Of a stretch of 64,000 nt of DNA, positions 22,782 through 33,886 are shown one piece after another; within the stretch, counting starts at the first letter, position 1; the number at the start of each line of letters is the position of its first letter. Source of the DNA: Antedon bifida (Eukaryota; Echinodermata; Crinoidea; Comatulida; Antedonidae); NCBI GenBank assembly GCA_963402885.1, contig OY727095.1, positions 935,001-999,000 on the forward strand, given 5' to 3'. The notes beneath the pieces are model-generated. The model had not been told where the DNA came from. It saw only the letters and a program-made list of their open reading frames with translations, and searched no databases. Both the position numbers and the translations under genes were made by a program.

Positions 22782-25700
22782 CCCCCACATCACCTCATAA
22801 TCTTAAACCACTACAAAAATAACAAACAAAATTCAATATAACAATAACAATTTCTGTAACATTTTAACATCAACTATTCTCCAAATAGAAATATTTTAAA
22901 TTTCTCTAGTTTAACCTTGGTGGCTGGTTTAGTTAAAATATCTGCCACCATGTCTTCTGTTGGACAATACTGGATATCTATTTGTCCCTCTTTTAAGACA
23001 TCCCTTATAAAATGATACCGTATATCTATATGCTTAGACCTATGTCTTTGCACTGGATTTCTGCTTAATGCTATAGCACCTTGGTTATCACATGAAATAT
23101 GAGCACATTTAAACTCATTGGGACAGATATCATTTAACAACTGCAGTAGGTAAAGGGCCTCCTGTGTTGCAGCCCCAAGACCCATATATTCAGACTCACA
23201 GGTGGACAGTGCCACAGTAGGCTGTCTTCTGGTTTTCCAAGATATTGGAGCACTACATTCATTCAAACTAAAGATATACCCAGTGGTACTCTTCCTATCA
23301 TCCGAACTAGCCCAATCAGAATCACAATACGAGGTTAATTTCATTGAATCAGATTTTCTGTAAACTAATTTATGATTTACAGTACCTTTTAGGTATCTTA
23401 ATACATGTTTTGCTGTGGTTAAATCCTCTAACTTGGGGTCAGCTAAACTTCTGGAGAGTTTACTGACAACCCATGTGATATCTGGTCTTGTACATGTAGC
23501 TAGATAAATTAAACTTCCAACTATTTCCCTGTATCTGTCTAATTGTACTTTCTCATTATTTGGACCGGTGCCGGTCTGTACTTCACAGGGGGTTGACCTT
23601 GTCTTACAGTTAGACATATTAAATTTTTCAAGTACTTTCAGTGTATATCGTGTTTGGTTCATAGTTATCTTATCGGCTTCTTGTTTAAAATCAATTCCAA
23701 GGAAATAGCTGATTTCCCCAAGGTCTTTCATTTTAAACTCATTTTTCATATTTGTCTTAAAATCACTAAGTACATTCTCATTTGTGGCTGCAATTAATAT
23801 ATCGTCAACCCATATTACAACAATTACTAAGTCATCTTTGTTGCGTTTTGTATATACACAGTAGTCTGCTGGGTTTCTTTTAAAACCATTACTCTTCAAG
23901 TGGTTGTGCAACAGCTGATTCCAATTTCTACCTGACTGTTTAAGCCCGTATAATGACTTGTTCAATTTTAATACTAATTTTTCGCCATTTTCTTACTTAA
24001 TTTCGTAACCTTCAGGTTGGCTTAAGTATATTTCGGTATCGATATCTGCATTTAAGTATGCAGATTTTACATCCATCTGATGGATTATAAGGTTATGTTG
24101 TACAGATATTTGCATTAATGTTCTAATTGAGGTCAAATTGGCTGTGGGCGAGAATGTCTCATGATAGTCTATGCCTTTTATTTGTTTAAAACCCTTGGCA
24201 ACGTATCTTGCCTTGTACGTGTGATTACCCTCGGCCGATTCCTTTATAGCAAATACCCATTTTCCGCCAATGAGATGTTTGTCATTGGGTAATGTGACTA
24301 TCTTAAAGGTGTTATTATCTTTCAATGATTGTAATTCTTCATCCATTGCCCTTTTCCAACTTTCTGAATATTGGGAATTGGTAGCTTCTGTATAGGTTAA
24401 GGGAACATTTTGACATGATATATGATAGATCGAATCATCACTGTCAAATTCAGTCTCATACTCCTGTAGGTAATTGGGATACTTTCTCTCCCTTTGAGGG
24501 TACCTTCTGTGGGCATCATCATTATCTACCCTATTGTTGTCATTTTCCTCTAAGTTATCATAATTAACATTTGGGGTATTTTCATGTTCAATAATTTGGG
24601 ATTCATTTGTGTTCTCATTATCCTCTAAGTTTACATTTGTTTCGTCACTTTCATCTGTCTGTGTTTGTTGGTTGGTGTTAGATGTTTGGTCAGATATAAT
24701 TTTGATCAATCTGAATTTCTGAACTTTGCCAGTGTTTGGGTCATAGATCAAATATGCTGGACTAGATGAATCATATCCCAGAAATATACCACGCTTACTC
24801 TTAGGTTCTAGTTTCTTTGAGTTATGTATGTATGTGTAGCAAGGTTTTCCAAAAATGTGCATTTTTCCCAAATTTGGTTTATACCCTGTCATGGTCTCAA
24901 AAGGAGTCTTATTTAGGCGTTGGTTGAAACAACGGTTTCTTATATAGGCCGCTGCTCTTACTGCATAAGTCCATAAGGACTTTGGCAGTGAAGATTCCAG
25001 CAAAAGACATCTACCCATTTCAAAAAGAGTGCGCCAATTACGTTCCGCGGTTCCATTTTGATGGGGTGAATTTGGAGATGAAAACTCATGTTTAATACCT
25101 CTATCTGTCATTAGGCTTTTGAAGTCAGAACTGACATATTCACCACCGTTATCAGTTCGCAAGCACTTAACCTTGCCTATTGGGGCACAGTCAGAAAGAA
25201 ATTGTTTGGTAGCTGTTGCAGCATCACTTTTCATTCTGAGGAAGTAAACAAAAACAAAACCAGAATGGTCATCGGTAAATGATATGGCGTATTTGAATTC
25301 GTCTTTAGCCAATGGTGATATTGGCCCTGCCAGATCGGAATGTACTAAGGCTAATGGACAATTGGCCCTTTTGTCTGGTTCTCTATTTCTTACATTAACA
25401 AATTTACCTTCAGTGCATATGTTACATGTTTCATTAACTTTACTACCTTTGATTTCCATGCCGTCCACTACCTTTTCTAATTTTAGTACATCGTCAAAGT
25501 TACAATGTCCTAGGACTCTATGCCAATATTGTAAATCTTTAACAAGGCTTACTTTATCTACTTCTCTAGGTGCACTTGTGGTTGGTAAGTAGTATAGGTT
25601 GTCAATAATACTCATTTTGAATGTTCTTCCAGCATTAGTGATTGTGTTTTCTTCTTTACTAAGGGTTACTATTGCTCCTGTTGTCGTTGCAGCTCTTACG

Positions 25701-26770
25701 CTCATTATATTGTGTGGGTACGTTGGTATGTACAGGGCATTTTTTAAGACAGTTTCTACTTTCTCGTTGTTTTCATCTATCAGGTTTATGTGTGCATGTC
25801 CTCTCTTTACTGCAACACCTTTTGCTACGCTACCATCCGCAAGTTCAATAGTATGATTAAGGCTTTTAAAGGTTGGATCGAAACTGGAGAATTTCTCTCG
25901 GTCATTTACTACATGTGAGGTGCAGCCAGTGTCAACTAAAATACCATCTTGACATGTTATGTTTTCTGACGCTTGAAAGAAAAAGGAATGTTCAAATCCA
26001 TCCTCCGCTTTCTTTATTTTGTCCTTTGGTTTATTTCTGAAACAGTCCTTGTCAAGGTGATTGGCATTCTTGTGGTATTTACAGGTTTTTGTAGGGCAAT
26101 CTTTTATCAAGTGGTTAGGTGATCCGCACTCGTAGCATTTTCTGGGGTTTTGTGGGTTTCCAACTTTCATCACTCTGTCGTTAATAGATTCTGGTGTATT
26201 TAGTTTCTCTGATTCTGCAAACTTTCTTAGAGATGTTTTAAATTCTACAAAAGATATGTCTTTTTCTTGTGTATTTATGTATATTTTAAATGGAGCGTAT
26301 GTTCCAGGCAAACCTTTTAATACCATGGCTGTTAGAAGTGCGTCACTAGGTGTTTCTTTTGCTCTTTGTAATGATGTGATAATCTTTTCCACTCTGATAA
26401 TGAACGATGTGCAATCTTCCTCACCCATTTCAAGTGTTGTTAGTTTGGTGTAAAGTTGGACCACTTTTGGCTTTGACTTGCTAGAATATTCAGATCTTAA
26501 GATAGATAGGGCTTTTCTTCCGTCGTCAGTTGCATCGTTAATGATCAGCGATAACGACTTATCGTCTAGGAATTGTATCAGCTCCGAATACGCCTTTTCA
26601 TTTTTATGGTTATCTTCGTCGGTGGCTGGCTCCGGCTGTGTAGACGTAATCATGTTTTTCAGCGGTGGTTTCAGCGTGTTGAGGTACCCTAGAAATTTTA
26701 CTTCCCAAAGTTCATATTTTTCTTCATCTCCGCTAAAAAGAAGTCTTTGAAAACGGCTGGGCCCATAACC

Positions 26771-26967
26771 TGTTGATTCCATTGTAACCTGGATTTAAAG
26801 CTCGGGAATATACAGAAATAATAACACGAAACTACGGGAAATTAAAGAACAACGTGTGGTTTATTTTTCACTGAATCATCTCACGAGGTTTCACCAGAGA
26901 AGAGACCCGCGCATAGTTACAGTATGACATGTCAAAGGTGCATTACATATGAGGGGATAACTTAACA
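26771..26967 (-). repeat. Copia 5' LTR (right in window)
   Basis: 197 bp, one base different from the other LTR. The gag start codon (26780-26782) falls within the last 12 bases of this LTR and the following codons run through the primer-binding site, so the tRNA-complementary sequence is itself translated. Confidence 0.92.
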
Positions 26968-28732
26968 ATTCCAATTCTTACAACCCACAAAATGCATGAA
27001 GCTTACAATATTTATCTCTCATCTTTACATACAATCGAAGAAAAATGTTGAAGAATTTTAAACCATCATCTTTAGTTGGGCTTATAATCATAGCTTCTCT
27101 CACAACAAACAAAGATGTTGCGGTTATTTGGATTTGTTCTAGTATATGAATTATATAAATATCAAAATGAGAATCCCATGCAACACTGTATTCAAGAATA
27201 GGGTACAGTAAGGTACAACGTACAGTTAGAACTTTCATAATAAAAAATTGATATTATGATTTTGATGAATTTTGTAGAGATATTTAAACCAACTTGTTGA
27301 TTGTTAATGTTAACATTCAACCTGTATACAAGATATCCTTTTTGTGCAACATAACAGATTAAAAAAACTTGATCACTACCTATTATGCTTCATCCATTTC
27401 AACTGAATAATTTATATATTTTAATGTATCAGGAATGAAAGCATTGCAAGATTAGCCTACATAATACTAATGGTTAATAAATATTTAATTCTACAATTTT
27501 TATTGTAAAAAAAGGTAATTTTTAGTTAATTTTTCAAATCACTTATTATAGACACTATCCCTACAGTTGTTGACGTTTTGTAAAAATAATGCATACCTGT
27601 ATTACTTTAAAAACATTAAACCAGGTCATTCCTTGTCTGTTCTTGGGTGCCCAGTGCCTTATGAAAAATGTAGTGTAGTGTCCTAAAGCCTTTTGCATTG
27701 AATTTTGGGGGAGGAGATGTGGGTCGCAACTTTAATCCACCTAAGAAATTTATTTTTCATTTCTGAACAAATAAAGTTTTATTTCAGTTTAAATCCATCC
27801 TGCCACACAGGAGTTTGGACCGTAAATGGAATAATCATATCGCTTCTATATGTAATTTGTAATACAATGTAAACCCTGCTATATAAAATACATGCACTCA
27901 GGGGAATTTCAATTATAAACCTTTTTAGCAATCAGAGTATTCACAATAGTTTACTGAAGTGTGATAATAACACTCCTTCACCGTTTATTCTAATATTCCA
28001 TTAAAGTTGGTGGTACAATAATACATTGTGAAAACAGATAATTTTGAATTGGATTGTGTTTGTACATTCTCTTTAATACCTTATTTCTTTAGGCAACCTG
28101 CTGTTAATAAAACCCTGCTATTTGGTTCTTTCAATAAAATTAAATTTCAATATTATAAAAATGATATAGGTAGATATAAAGAACAGGGAATTCTATCCAT
28201 CAGTTGGTAATACTGTACATTTTGAAAACAGGTTGGTTGTGGTTACTTTTAAATTGGATTGAGTTACTTTGATACTTTTAATACCTTATATAATATCTAG
28301 TGTCTGGAATAAGAGAGACGTTTTTATTGTTAATTGCTAAACAAAACCAGGAGTAGAGAATATTCTTTACTTGACAAAATCCTACTTCTTACAGGTCTTT
28401 TAATGAAATAAATATAGGTGCAATGACTACGATGAGTAGAAAAAGAAGGGAAAATATGTTAATCAAATAATTCAAAGAATTTTTGTAAGAAAAAAATGAT
28501 TAGTTATAGTAAAATAGTAACGTTATTGCACTGGTTTTAGTTAGTTTGTTAGCTCTTTTAGTGTTAGTTTCATTACATTGGTCCAGCTGGGTGGCATCCT
28601 GGTCATAGATTTTAGGCCACAAAATAAAATGTTTGCTAAAAGCAGTATATGAATTTTATAAATATTGCAATCAGGGTCCTACGACTGTCCATAATAAAAA
28701 AAATAGATATAGTAAATTGTGTACAGTATTTA
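26968..28732. other. Spacer A, middle part
   Basis: 26968-27260 aligns to 55083-55380 of spacer B (shared attccaattcttacaaccca). About 27280-27330 is similar to 33940-33990 (shared tttaaaccaacttgttgatt). The part about 27330-28700 has no counterpart in spacer B and looks like an extra insertion or local duplication. No gene is recognised in it; a 60-codon frame at 28028-28210 is not supported. It ends in gtacagtattta, the LINE target. Confidence 0.55.
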
Positions 28733-28864
28733 CGCATACGCATATGCGATGCTAGCTGAACAACAAATGTTGTAGTCGCATAACAAAAAATCACTTAATT
28801 GCTCTATTATTACTAACTACGGCATCCAACTCTTCAACTATTATATATAATAATAATAATACAT

Positions 28865-29827
28865 ATGATGTCAACTAGATCGAGCTCTAAATCTAAACGA
28901 TCTACGGAAAAATCAACTGAACTGATGTCGGAGCCTACTGTTAATCCAAGTACGAATAAGGATGGAGGTCAGGCTAATAAACAGCCTACTGAGTCACCTG
29001 GCATACCAAAAGCCGGTACCTCGGAACAACAACAAGGCCTACGGACAACGGACTCATCGACAATGCGAGATGTTGAGCTTCTTCTTTCCGACGATAAAGA
29101 ACTCGTAAGTATTGTTGCTACGACAATAAGTAAACACATTCTATCATCTTCCAATCTTATGGATAAAATCATAGCATCAATATGTGGAAACGAAAGGGTC
29201 ATCCGATCAATAAGTGACGCCATTCTTGACCAGGTCAGTCAAAATATTTATAGTAGCGTTGCCCTTGACAACGAGAGTATCGCAGGTGAAATTACGTCAC
29301 TACAAGAGAAGAACAATAAGCTGACGAACGATCACAACAACTTACTAGAAAAACTAGATGACCTTGAGCAGTATAGTAGACGTAATTGCCTACTATTACA
29401 CGGCGTACCCGAGACAGATAATACCGAAAACACCGATAAGATAGCCTTAGAAATAATATCATCTCGTATTTGCGATGACATAGAACTAATCGATATGGAT
29501 CGCACACACCGTCTTGGACGAAAGAAAGCAGGACTACACCAGGATAAATCACGTTCTAAAACTAAACCACGTCCAATTATCGTTAAATTCTCAACCTACC
29601 GCGCAAGAGCAGAGGTATTTCGAAATAAGAAATTACTTAAAAATTCGTCCTTTTCTATAACTGAAAATCTAACGCCACTTCGCATGAATCTACTACGCGA
29701 AACGACAGCACATGACGCAGTGGAAGCCGCGTGGTCCCTCGATGGACGGATAAACTGCATACTGAAGAAAAATAAGAAAAAGATTGTTATTAGATCAAAA
29801 ACAGATCTCCGTAATCTCCGAATGTAA
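28865..29827 (+). CDS. LINE ORF1 protein (RNA-binding, coiled coil)
   Basis: 320 residues. The Ser/Thr-rich N-terminus (SSSKSKRSTEKSTE) is followed by an amphipathic helical stretch with a coiled-coil segment around residues 140-165 (LQEKNNKLTNDHNNLLEKLD). A domain like the L1 ORF1 RNA-recognition region follows (LEQYSRRNCLLLHGVPE, then RPIIVKFSTYRARAEVFRNK). LINE ORF1 proteins of this type trimerise, bind the element RNA and act as nucleic-acid chaperones. Starts at ATG 28865, with a second in-frame ATG directly after it. Confidence 0.88.
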   Translation: MMSTRSSSKSKRSTEKSTELMSEPTVNPSTNKDGGQANKQPTESPGIPKAGTSEQQQGLRTTDSSTMRDVELLLSDDKELVSIVATTISKHILSSSNLMDKIIASICGNERVIRSISDAILDQVSQNIYSSVALDNESIAGEITSLQEKNNKLTNDHNNLLEKLDDLEQYSRRNCLLLHGVPETDNTENTDKIALEIISSRICDDIELIDMDRTHRLGRKKAGLHQDKSRSKTKPRPIIVKFSTYRARAEVFRNKKLLKNSSFSITENLTPLRMNLLRETTAHDAVEAAWSLDGRINCILKKNKKKIVIRSKTDLRNLRM

Positions 29828-30500
29828 CTTTATTGACGATATCAAACCTAACTTTTTATCTTGCTCCCGCTGTAGTCCAGTTTGGCCCTACGTTGTAAAT
29901 TAATGTTTTAGTTTTCACTATGAATAGTAATTATTACGACTACTATTTATTACCATTATTATTGCCATATCTTCCTTTTATTGTTAATACTGCATTATCA
30001 TCATTATTATTGTTATTATTACATTATTATTATTATTATTAACAACATTATTATTATTCCCACATTTTGTTATTATCACTATTACACTAATAGTAATGGT
30101 ACTGTATTAGGCTAATATTGAAACCAAGCCTATTTTACGATTCTTATTATAAATTATATACACGTAGCCTACATATTCATTTTATTACGATTAATATTCT
30201 ACCGATGCCCCAATTCAAAATATCCATATTACGCAATTTAGTGTTTTTTGTTTTTTTTTTGCATGCATTATTATTCATACTATTTATCTGATTAATGAAC
30301 ATTTACAAACCCAATTGTATTATTAACATTTTATTTATTTATTTATTTATTTACTTTTTAACGGCAGTATGCGTTAACTTGTTCCTTCTTTTTTGTTGTT
30401 TATTTTATGTAGTGTACTGGTATCATTTTATTTATTGTAGGTATAAAATCATTAACACTTGGGTATTTATATTTATATTTTTGGAATTGACTATATTATT
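29828..30500 (+). other. LINE inter-ORF spacer
   Basis: About 670 bp between ORF1 and ORF2, very AT-rich, with (TTA)n-type microsatellite tracts at about 29990-30055 and (TTTA)n at about 30333-30355. It is unusually long for a two-ORF LINE. How ORF2 is translated (reinitiation or internal entry) is not evident. Confidence 0.7.
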
Positions 30501-33500
30501 ATGTTATCATGTGATATGGCTTGTTCAGTAGCAACTCATAATACAAAGAGCAACCCACCAGTTACTACTACTGGTAGCGATTCAGATTCAGGAATTAATG
30601 GAAATACCAATAATACAAATCGACTAAATGAACTCAAATTTGATGTGTTTGAGTCCATTACAAATTTTGCAGGAAACTTTGATCTAGATCCTGACCAAAA
30701 TTTCTACAAAAACTGCACAAACCTTTCTAATTATTTTCTTTGTGATCAATTTGCATGTAAATTTAAAACAGTAGATACTCAAAAAAGTTTTTCTAGTATC
30801 CACTTTAATGCAAGAAGTCTCGTAAAAAATTTGGATGCTATCATGGAATTTATTGAAACTCTACATTTTCAGTTTGATATCATTGGTATCTCGGAGACAT
30901 GGTGTAATGAAAATAGTCCACCGTTAAATATACCTAACTATACATTGTTATCTAAAAATCGAAACGGTAGAGTAGGTGGTGGGGTTGCTTTGTATGTAAG
31001 TAACTTAAGATCATATACTCAACGAAATGACATTTCCTTGACAAATATTTCATGTGATTCAATTTTTATTGAAATTAATCAAAATCATGGAAAGAATATT
31101 ATTGTTGGTGTTGCTTATAAGCCACCAGATGTAAACAGTAACCACTTTGTGGACGATTTTGATAAAATACTCACAACAATAGATAAAGAAAATAAGCTAA
31201 ACTATATCATGGGTGACTTTAATTTAGACCTTTTACGATATACGAGTATAAACTCAACGCAAGACTTTTTAAATATATTATATAGTAATTTCTATTTACC
31301 CTTAATAAATAGACCGACTCGAATCACTAGTAATACTGCTACATTGATTGATAATATTATAACTAATTCACATGATCTACCTGTCACAAGTGGTATATTA
31401 TACTGTGACATTAGCGATCATCTACCAATTTTTCAAATCACTTCATTTATAAATGATTCATTTCAAAATGACGTCCCTATTCAGTCGTATCGCCTAATAA
31501 ATCCTCTAAATATTGAAAATTTTAAACAAGATCTGGCTACAAACGGTTGGGATGATGTAATGTCTTTGTCTAACCCTGAAAATGCTTATGATTTGTTCCT
31601 ATCCAAATTTACAACAGTATACCAAAACAATTTTCCATTGCATACTGTTAAAAACAAAAATAAGAGAAAATTAAAACCATGGATGACTAATGGGATTTTA
31701 CAGTCTATTAAGCATAAAAATAAACTGTATAAAAAGTTTCTTAAATATCCAACAGGCCCAAATGAGTTAAAGTATAAAACCTTTAGAAATAAATTGAATA
31801 CTCTTGTTAAAACATCTAAATTAGCTTATTATAACGAACAATTTTCCAATACTAAATCGAACATAAAGAAAACATGGGATGTAATAAATAATTTATTAAA
31901 CAGAAAAGTCAAATGTAAGCAAAATACTAATTTTACTTGTGATGGTCGATCTTTGGATCAACCGCAAGATATTGCAAATGCATTTAATGACTTTTTTACA
32001 AAAATTGGTCCCTCACTTGATAGAAAAATTCCCTCTGGAAACACTGATTATAATGATTATTTAAAACAACCAAACAACCATTCAATGTACCTTTTTCCAA
32101 CGACCGAAGAAGAAATATGTGATATAATAAATAATTTTAAAAATAATAAAGCTGCTGGGTTTGACGGTTTATGTCCTAATGTGGTTAAAGCTGTAGCAGC
32201 CTTAATTAGCAAACCGCTCTGCCATATTTTTAACGCATCATTAGTTAAGGGTATTTTTCCCAGCCAACTAAAAATAGCTAAGATTACACCCGTTTACAAA
32301 TCTGGAGACAAAGGAGACATTAGTAATTATAGACCAATTTCTATTTTATCATGCTTCTCCAAAATTTTAGAACGTATTGCCTTTGTTAGAACTGTGTCTT
32401 TTCTAGATAAGTACGATATTCTTCATAATGGTCAATATGGTTTTCGTAGCAAATTTTCTTCTTCAATGGCTCTGGTGGATCTTACAGATAGAATTATTAG
32501 TGCTTTTGAGAACAAATCACATGCAATAGGTATTTTTTTGGATCTATCCAAAGCATTTGATACGATAAACCATAACATTTTATTATATAAGTTAAGTTAT
32601 TATGGAATTCGTGGTGTTGCTTTACAATGGTTCAAAAGTTACCTTGAAAATCGATCCCAGTGTACAAAATATGAATCTTTGCTGTCGGAACTGAAAAATA
32701 TAACATGTGGAGTACCACAAGGATCGCTACTTGGACCACTATTATTTATTTTATATGTTAATGACATTTTTAAGACATCGGATCTTTTTTCATTTATACT
32801 ATATGCCGATGATACAAATATATTTTACAGTAATGATGACATCTATGAATTATATCGTACTGCAAACAACCAACTACATTATATTTGTGAATGGTTTAAG
32901 GCTAATAGATTATCATTAAATTCAAAGAAATGTAATTATATTATTTTTAGTAATAAGAAAAAGAAGGCTGATGATGTAGATAATTTAAAAATTGTACTTA
33001 ACAATGATGACATTCAAAGAGTAGAACAAACAAAATTTCTCGGTGTCTTAATTGATGAGCAGTTGACTTGGAAATACCATATCAACGAATTAATGACTAA
33101 AATATCTAAAAGTATAGGAGTAATCAACAGAATTAAACGTTTAGTTCCTGTAAATATCCTCCGTACCTTATATAATTCTCTTGTTCTTCCTTATTTTTCA
33201 TATTGTAATGTGGTCTGGGGTAATACTTTTCAATCTAATCTTAATAAATTAACATTGCTCCAAAAAAGAATCATACGAATAATTTCAAAATCTTCTTTTA
33301 CAGCTAATACGGGTCCTCTATTTAAGGAACTTAATATAATGACACTTAAAGATATAAATACTTATCAGCAATATATTTTTGTTCATAACTGTGTTAATCA
33401 TAATTATCCTCATAGATTTTACGATATGTTTAAATTTAATGTTAATTTCTATAACTACAACACTAGGTCATCCTCTTATATTCATCTCCCAAAACACAGG

Positions 33501-33638
33501 ACTACCATATTTCACCAAAGTATTAGATACTCTGGTGCAAAACTTTGGAATGTTTTGCCTCTTTCGCTACAAAACATACAAAATGTAAATAGTTTCAAAA
33601 AGATTGCTAAATATTATTTATTATCAAACAATACTTAG
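30501..33638 (+). CDS. LINE ORF2: endonuclease-reverse transcriptase
   Basis: 1,045 residues from the first in-frame ATG at 30501; a second ATG at 30516 is equally possible, and the open frame continues upstream from a TTG. The N-terminal apurinic-type endonuclease has FNARSLVKNLD, IGISETW, YKPP, MGDFNLD and SDHLPI. The reverse transcriptase has ITPVYKSGDKGDISNYRPIS, LDLSKAFDTINH, GVPQGSLLGPLLFILYVND and the catalytic YADD (FILYADDTNIF). The C-terminal thumb-like region contains FLGVLIDEQLTW and ends SNNT. The endonuclease nicks the target and the RT copies the element RNA at the nick. All key motifs are present and uninterrupted. No RNase H domain is seen. Confidence 0.95.
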   Translation: MLSCDMACSVATHNTKSNPPVTTTGSDSDSGINGNTNNTNRLNELKFDVFESITNFAGNFDLDPDQNFYKNCTNLSNYFLCDQFACKFKTVDTQKSFSSIHFNARSLVKNLDAIMEFIETLHFQFDIIGISETWCNENSPPLNIPNYTLLSKNRNGRVGGGVALYVSNLRSYTQRNDISLTNISCDSIFIEINQNHGKNIIVGVAYKPPDVNSNHFVDDFDKILTTIDKENKLNYIMGDFNLDLLRYTSINSTQDFLNILYSNFYLPLINRPTRITSNTATLIDNIITNSHDLPVTSGILYCDISDHLPIFQITSFINDSFQNDVPIQSYRLINPLNIENFKQDLATNGWDDVMSLSNPENAYDLFLSKFTTVYQNNFPLHTVKNKNKRKLKPWMTNGILQSIKHKNKLYKKFLKYPTGPNELKYKTFRNKLNTLVKTSKLAYYNEQFSNTKSNIKKTWDVINNLLNRKVKCKQNTNFTCDGRSLDQPQDIANAFNDFFTKIGPSLDRKIPSGNTDYNDYLKQPNNHSMYLFPTTEEEICDIINNFKNNKAAGFDGLCPNVVKAVAALISKPLCHIFNASLVKGIFPSQLKIAKITPVYKSGDKGDISNYRPISILSCFSKILERIAFVRTVSFLDKYDILHNGQYGFRSKFSSSMALVDLTDRIISAFENKSHAIGIFLDLSKAFDTINHNILLYKLSYYGIRGVALQWFKSYLENRSQCTKYESLLSELKNITCGVPQGSLLGPLLFILYVNDIFKTSDLFSFILYADDTNIFYSNDDIYELYRTANNQLHYICEWFKANRLSLNSKKCNYIIFSNKKKKADDVDNLKIVLNNDDIQRVEQTKFLGVLIDEQLTWKYHINELMTKISKSIGVINRIKRLVPVNILRTLYNSLVLPYFSYCNVVWGNTFQSNLNKLTLLQKRIIRIISKSSFTANTGPLFKELNIMTLKDINTYQQYIFVHNCVNHNYPHRFYDMFKFNVNFYNYNTRSSSYIHLPKHRTTIFHQSIRYSGAKLWNVLPLSLQNIQNVNSFKKIAKYYLLSNNT

Positions 33639-33886
33639 AGGCTATGTTTTTTGGTTTTTTGTTGTTAATATATTTACCTTTAGCAATAGTAAAAATGCAT
33701 TAATATGATTTATACTGCAATTGATATGTACCGCTTTTCGTTTTATTGTTATTTTCATTTCTGTATCTTATTTTATATGTTCTGCTTTTGAATGTTTTGT
33801 TTTGGCGTCCCTGACACAAGCTTTCGCTTTTTTGGTGACGCCACCTTTTTGGAAATAAATGTTGATTTTGATTGATTGATTGATTG

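Larger units (their letters stand above)
22585..26967 (-). mobile_element. Ty1/copia LTR retrotransposon, young
   Basis: A 4,383-bp element on the minus strand, flanked by the 5-bp target duplication attcc (22580-22584 and 26968-26972). Its two 197-bp LTRs differ at one base by eye, so the insertion is recent. Parts in coding order from about 26.78 to 22.87 kb: gag; a CCHC zinc knuckle (CYECGSPNHLIKDC); an aspartic protease (DTGCTSH); an integrase core (D..D..E; DNGGEY); the RVT_2 reverse transcriptase with a VDD active site; and RNase H. That order is diagnostic of copia/Pseudoviridae. The primer-binding site matches the anticodon region of initiator tRNA-Met and a purine-rich tract adjoins the other LTR. 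All parts are recognisable; the coding region has about one interruption, so this copy is probably a young fossil. Confidence 0.95.
28733..33886 (+). mobile_element. Full-length LINE (CR1/L2/Jockey-type superfamily)
   Basis: A 5.15-kb non-LTR retrotransposon with a short 5' UTR (132 bp), two open reading frames, a 3' UTR of about 225 bp and a (GATT)n tail near 33863-33890. It is bounded by a short target repeat (attta at 28728-28732 and 33887-33891). The empty site gtacagtatttagtatta is preserved in spacer B at 55387-55404, which fixes both ends to within a few bases. Both ORFs lack stops, so the copy may be competent or very recently inactive. Exact clade placement needs a phylogeny of the reverse transcriptase. 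Confidence 0.93.

Noticed and set aside
30459-30500. LINE ORF2 beginning at 30459
   Set aside because: The codon there is TTG; the first ATG in frame is at 30501.
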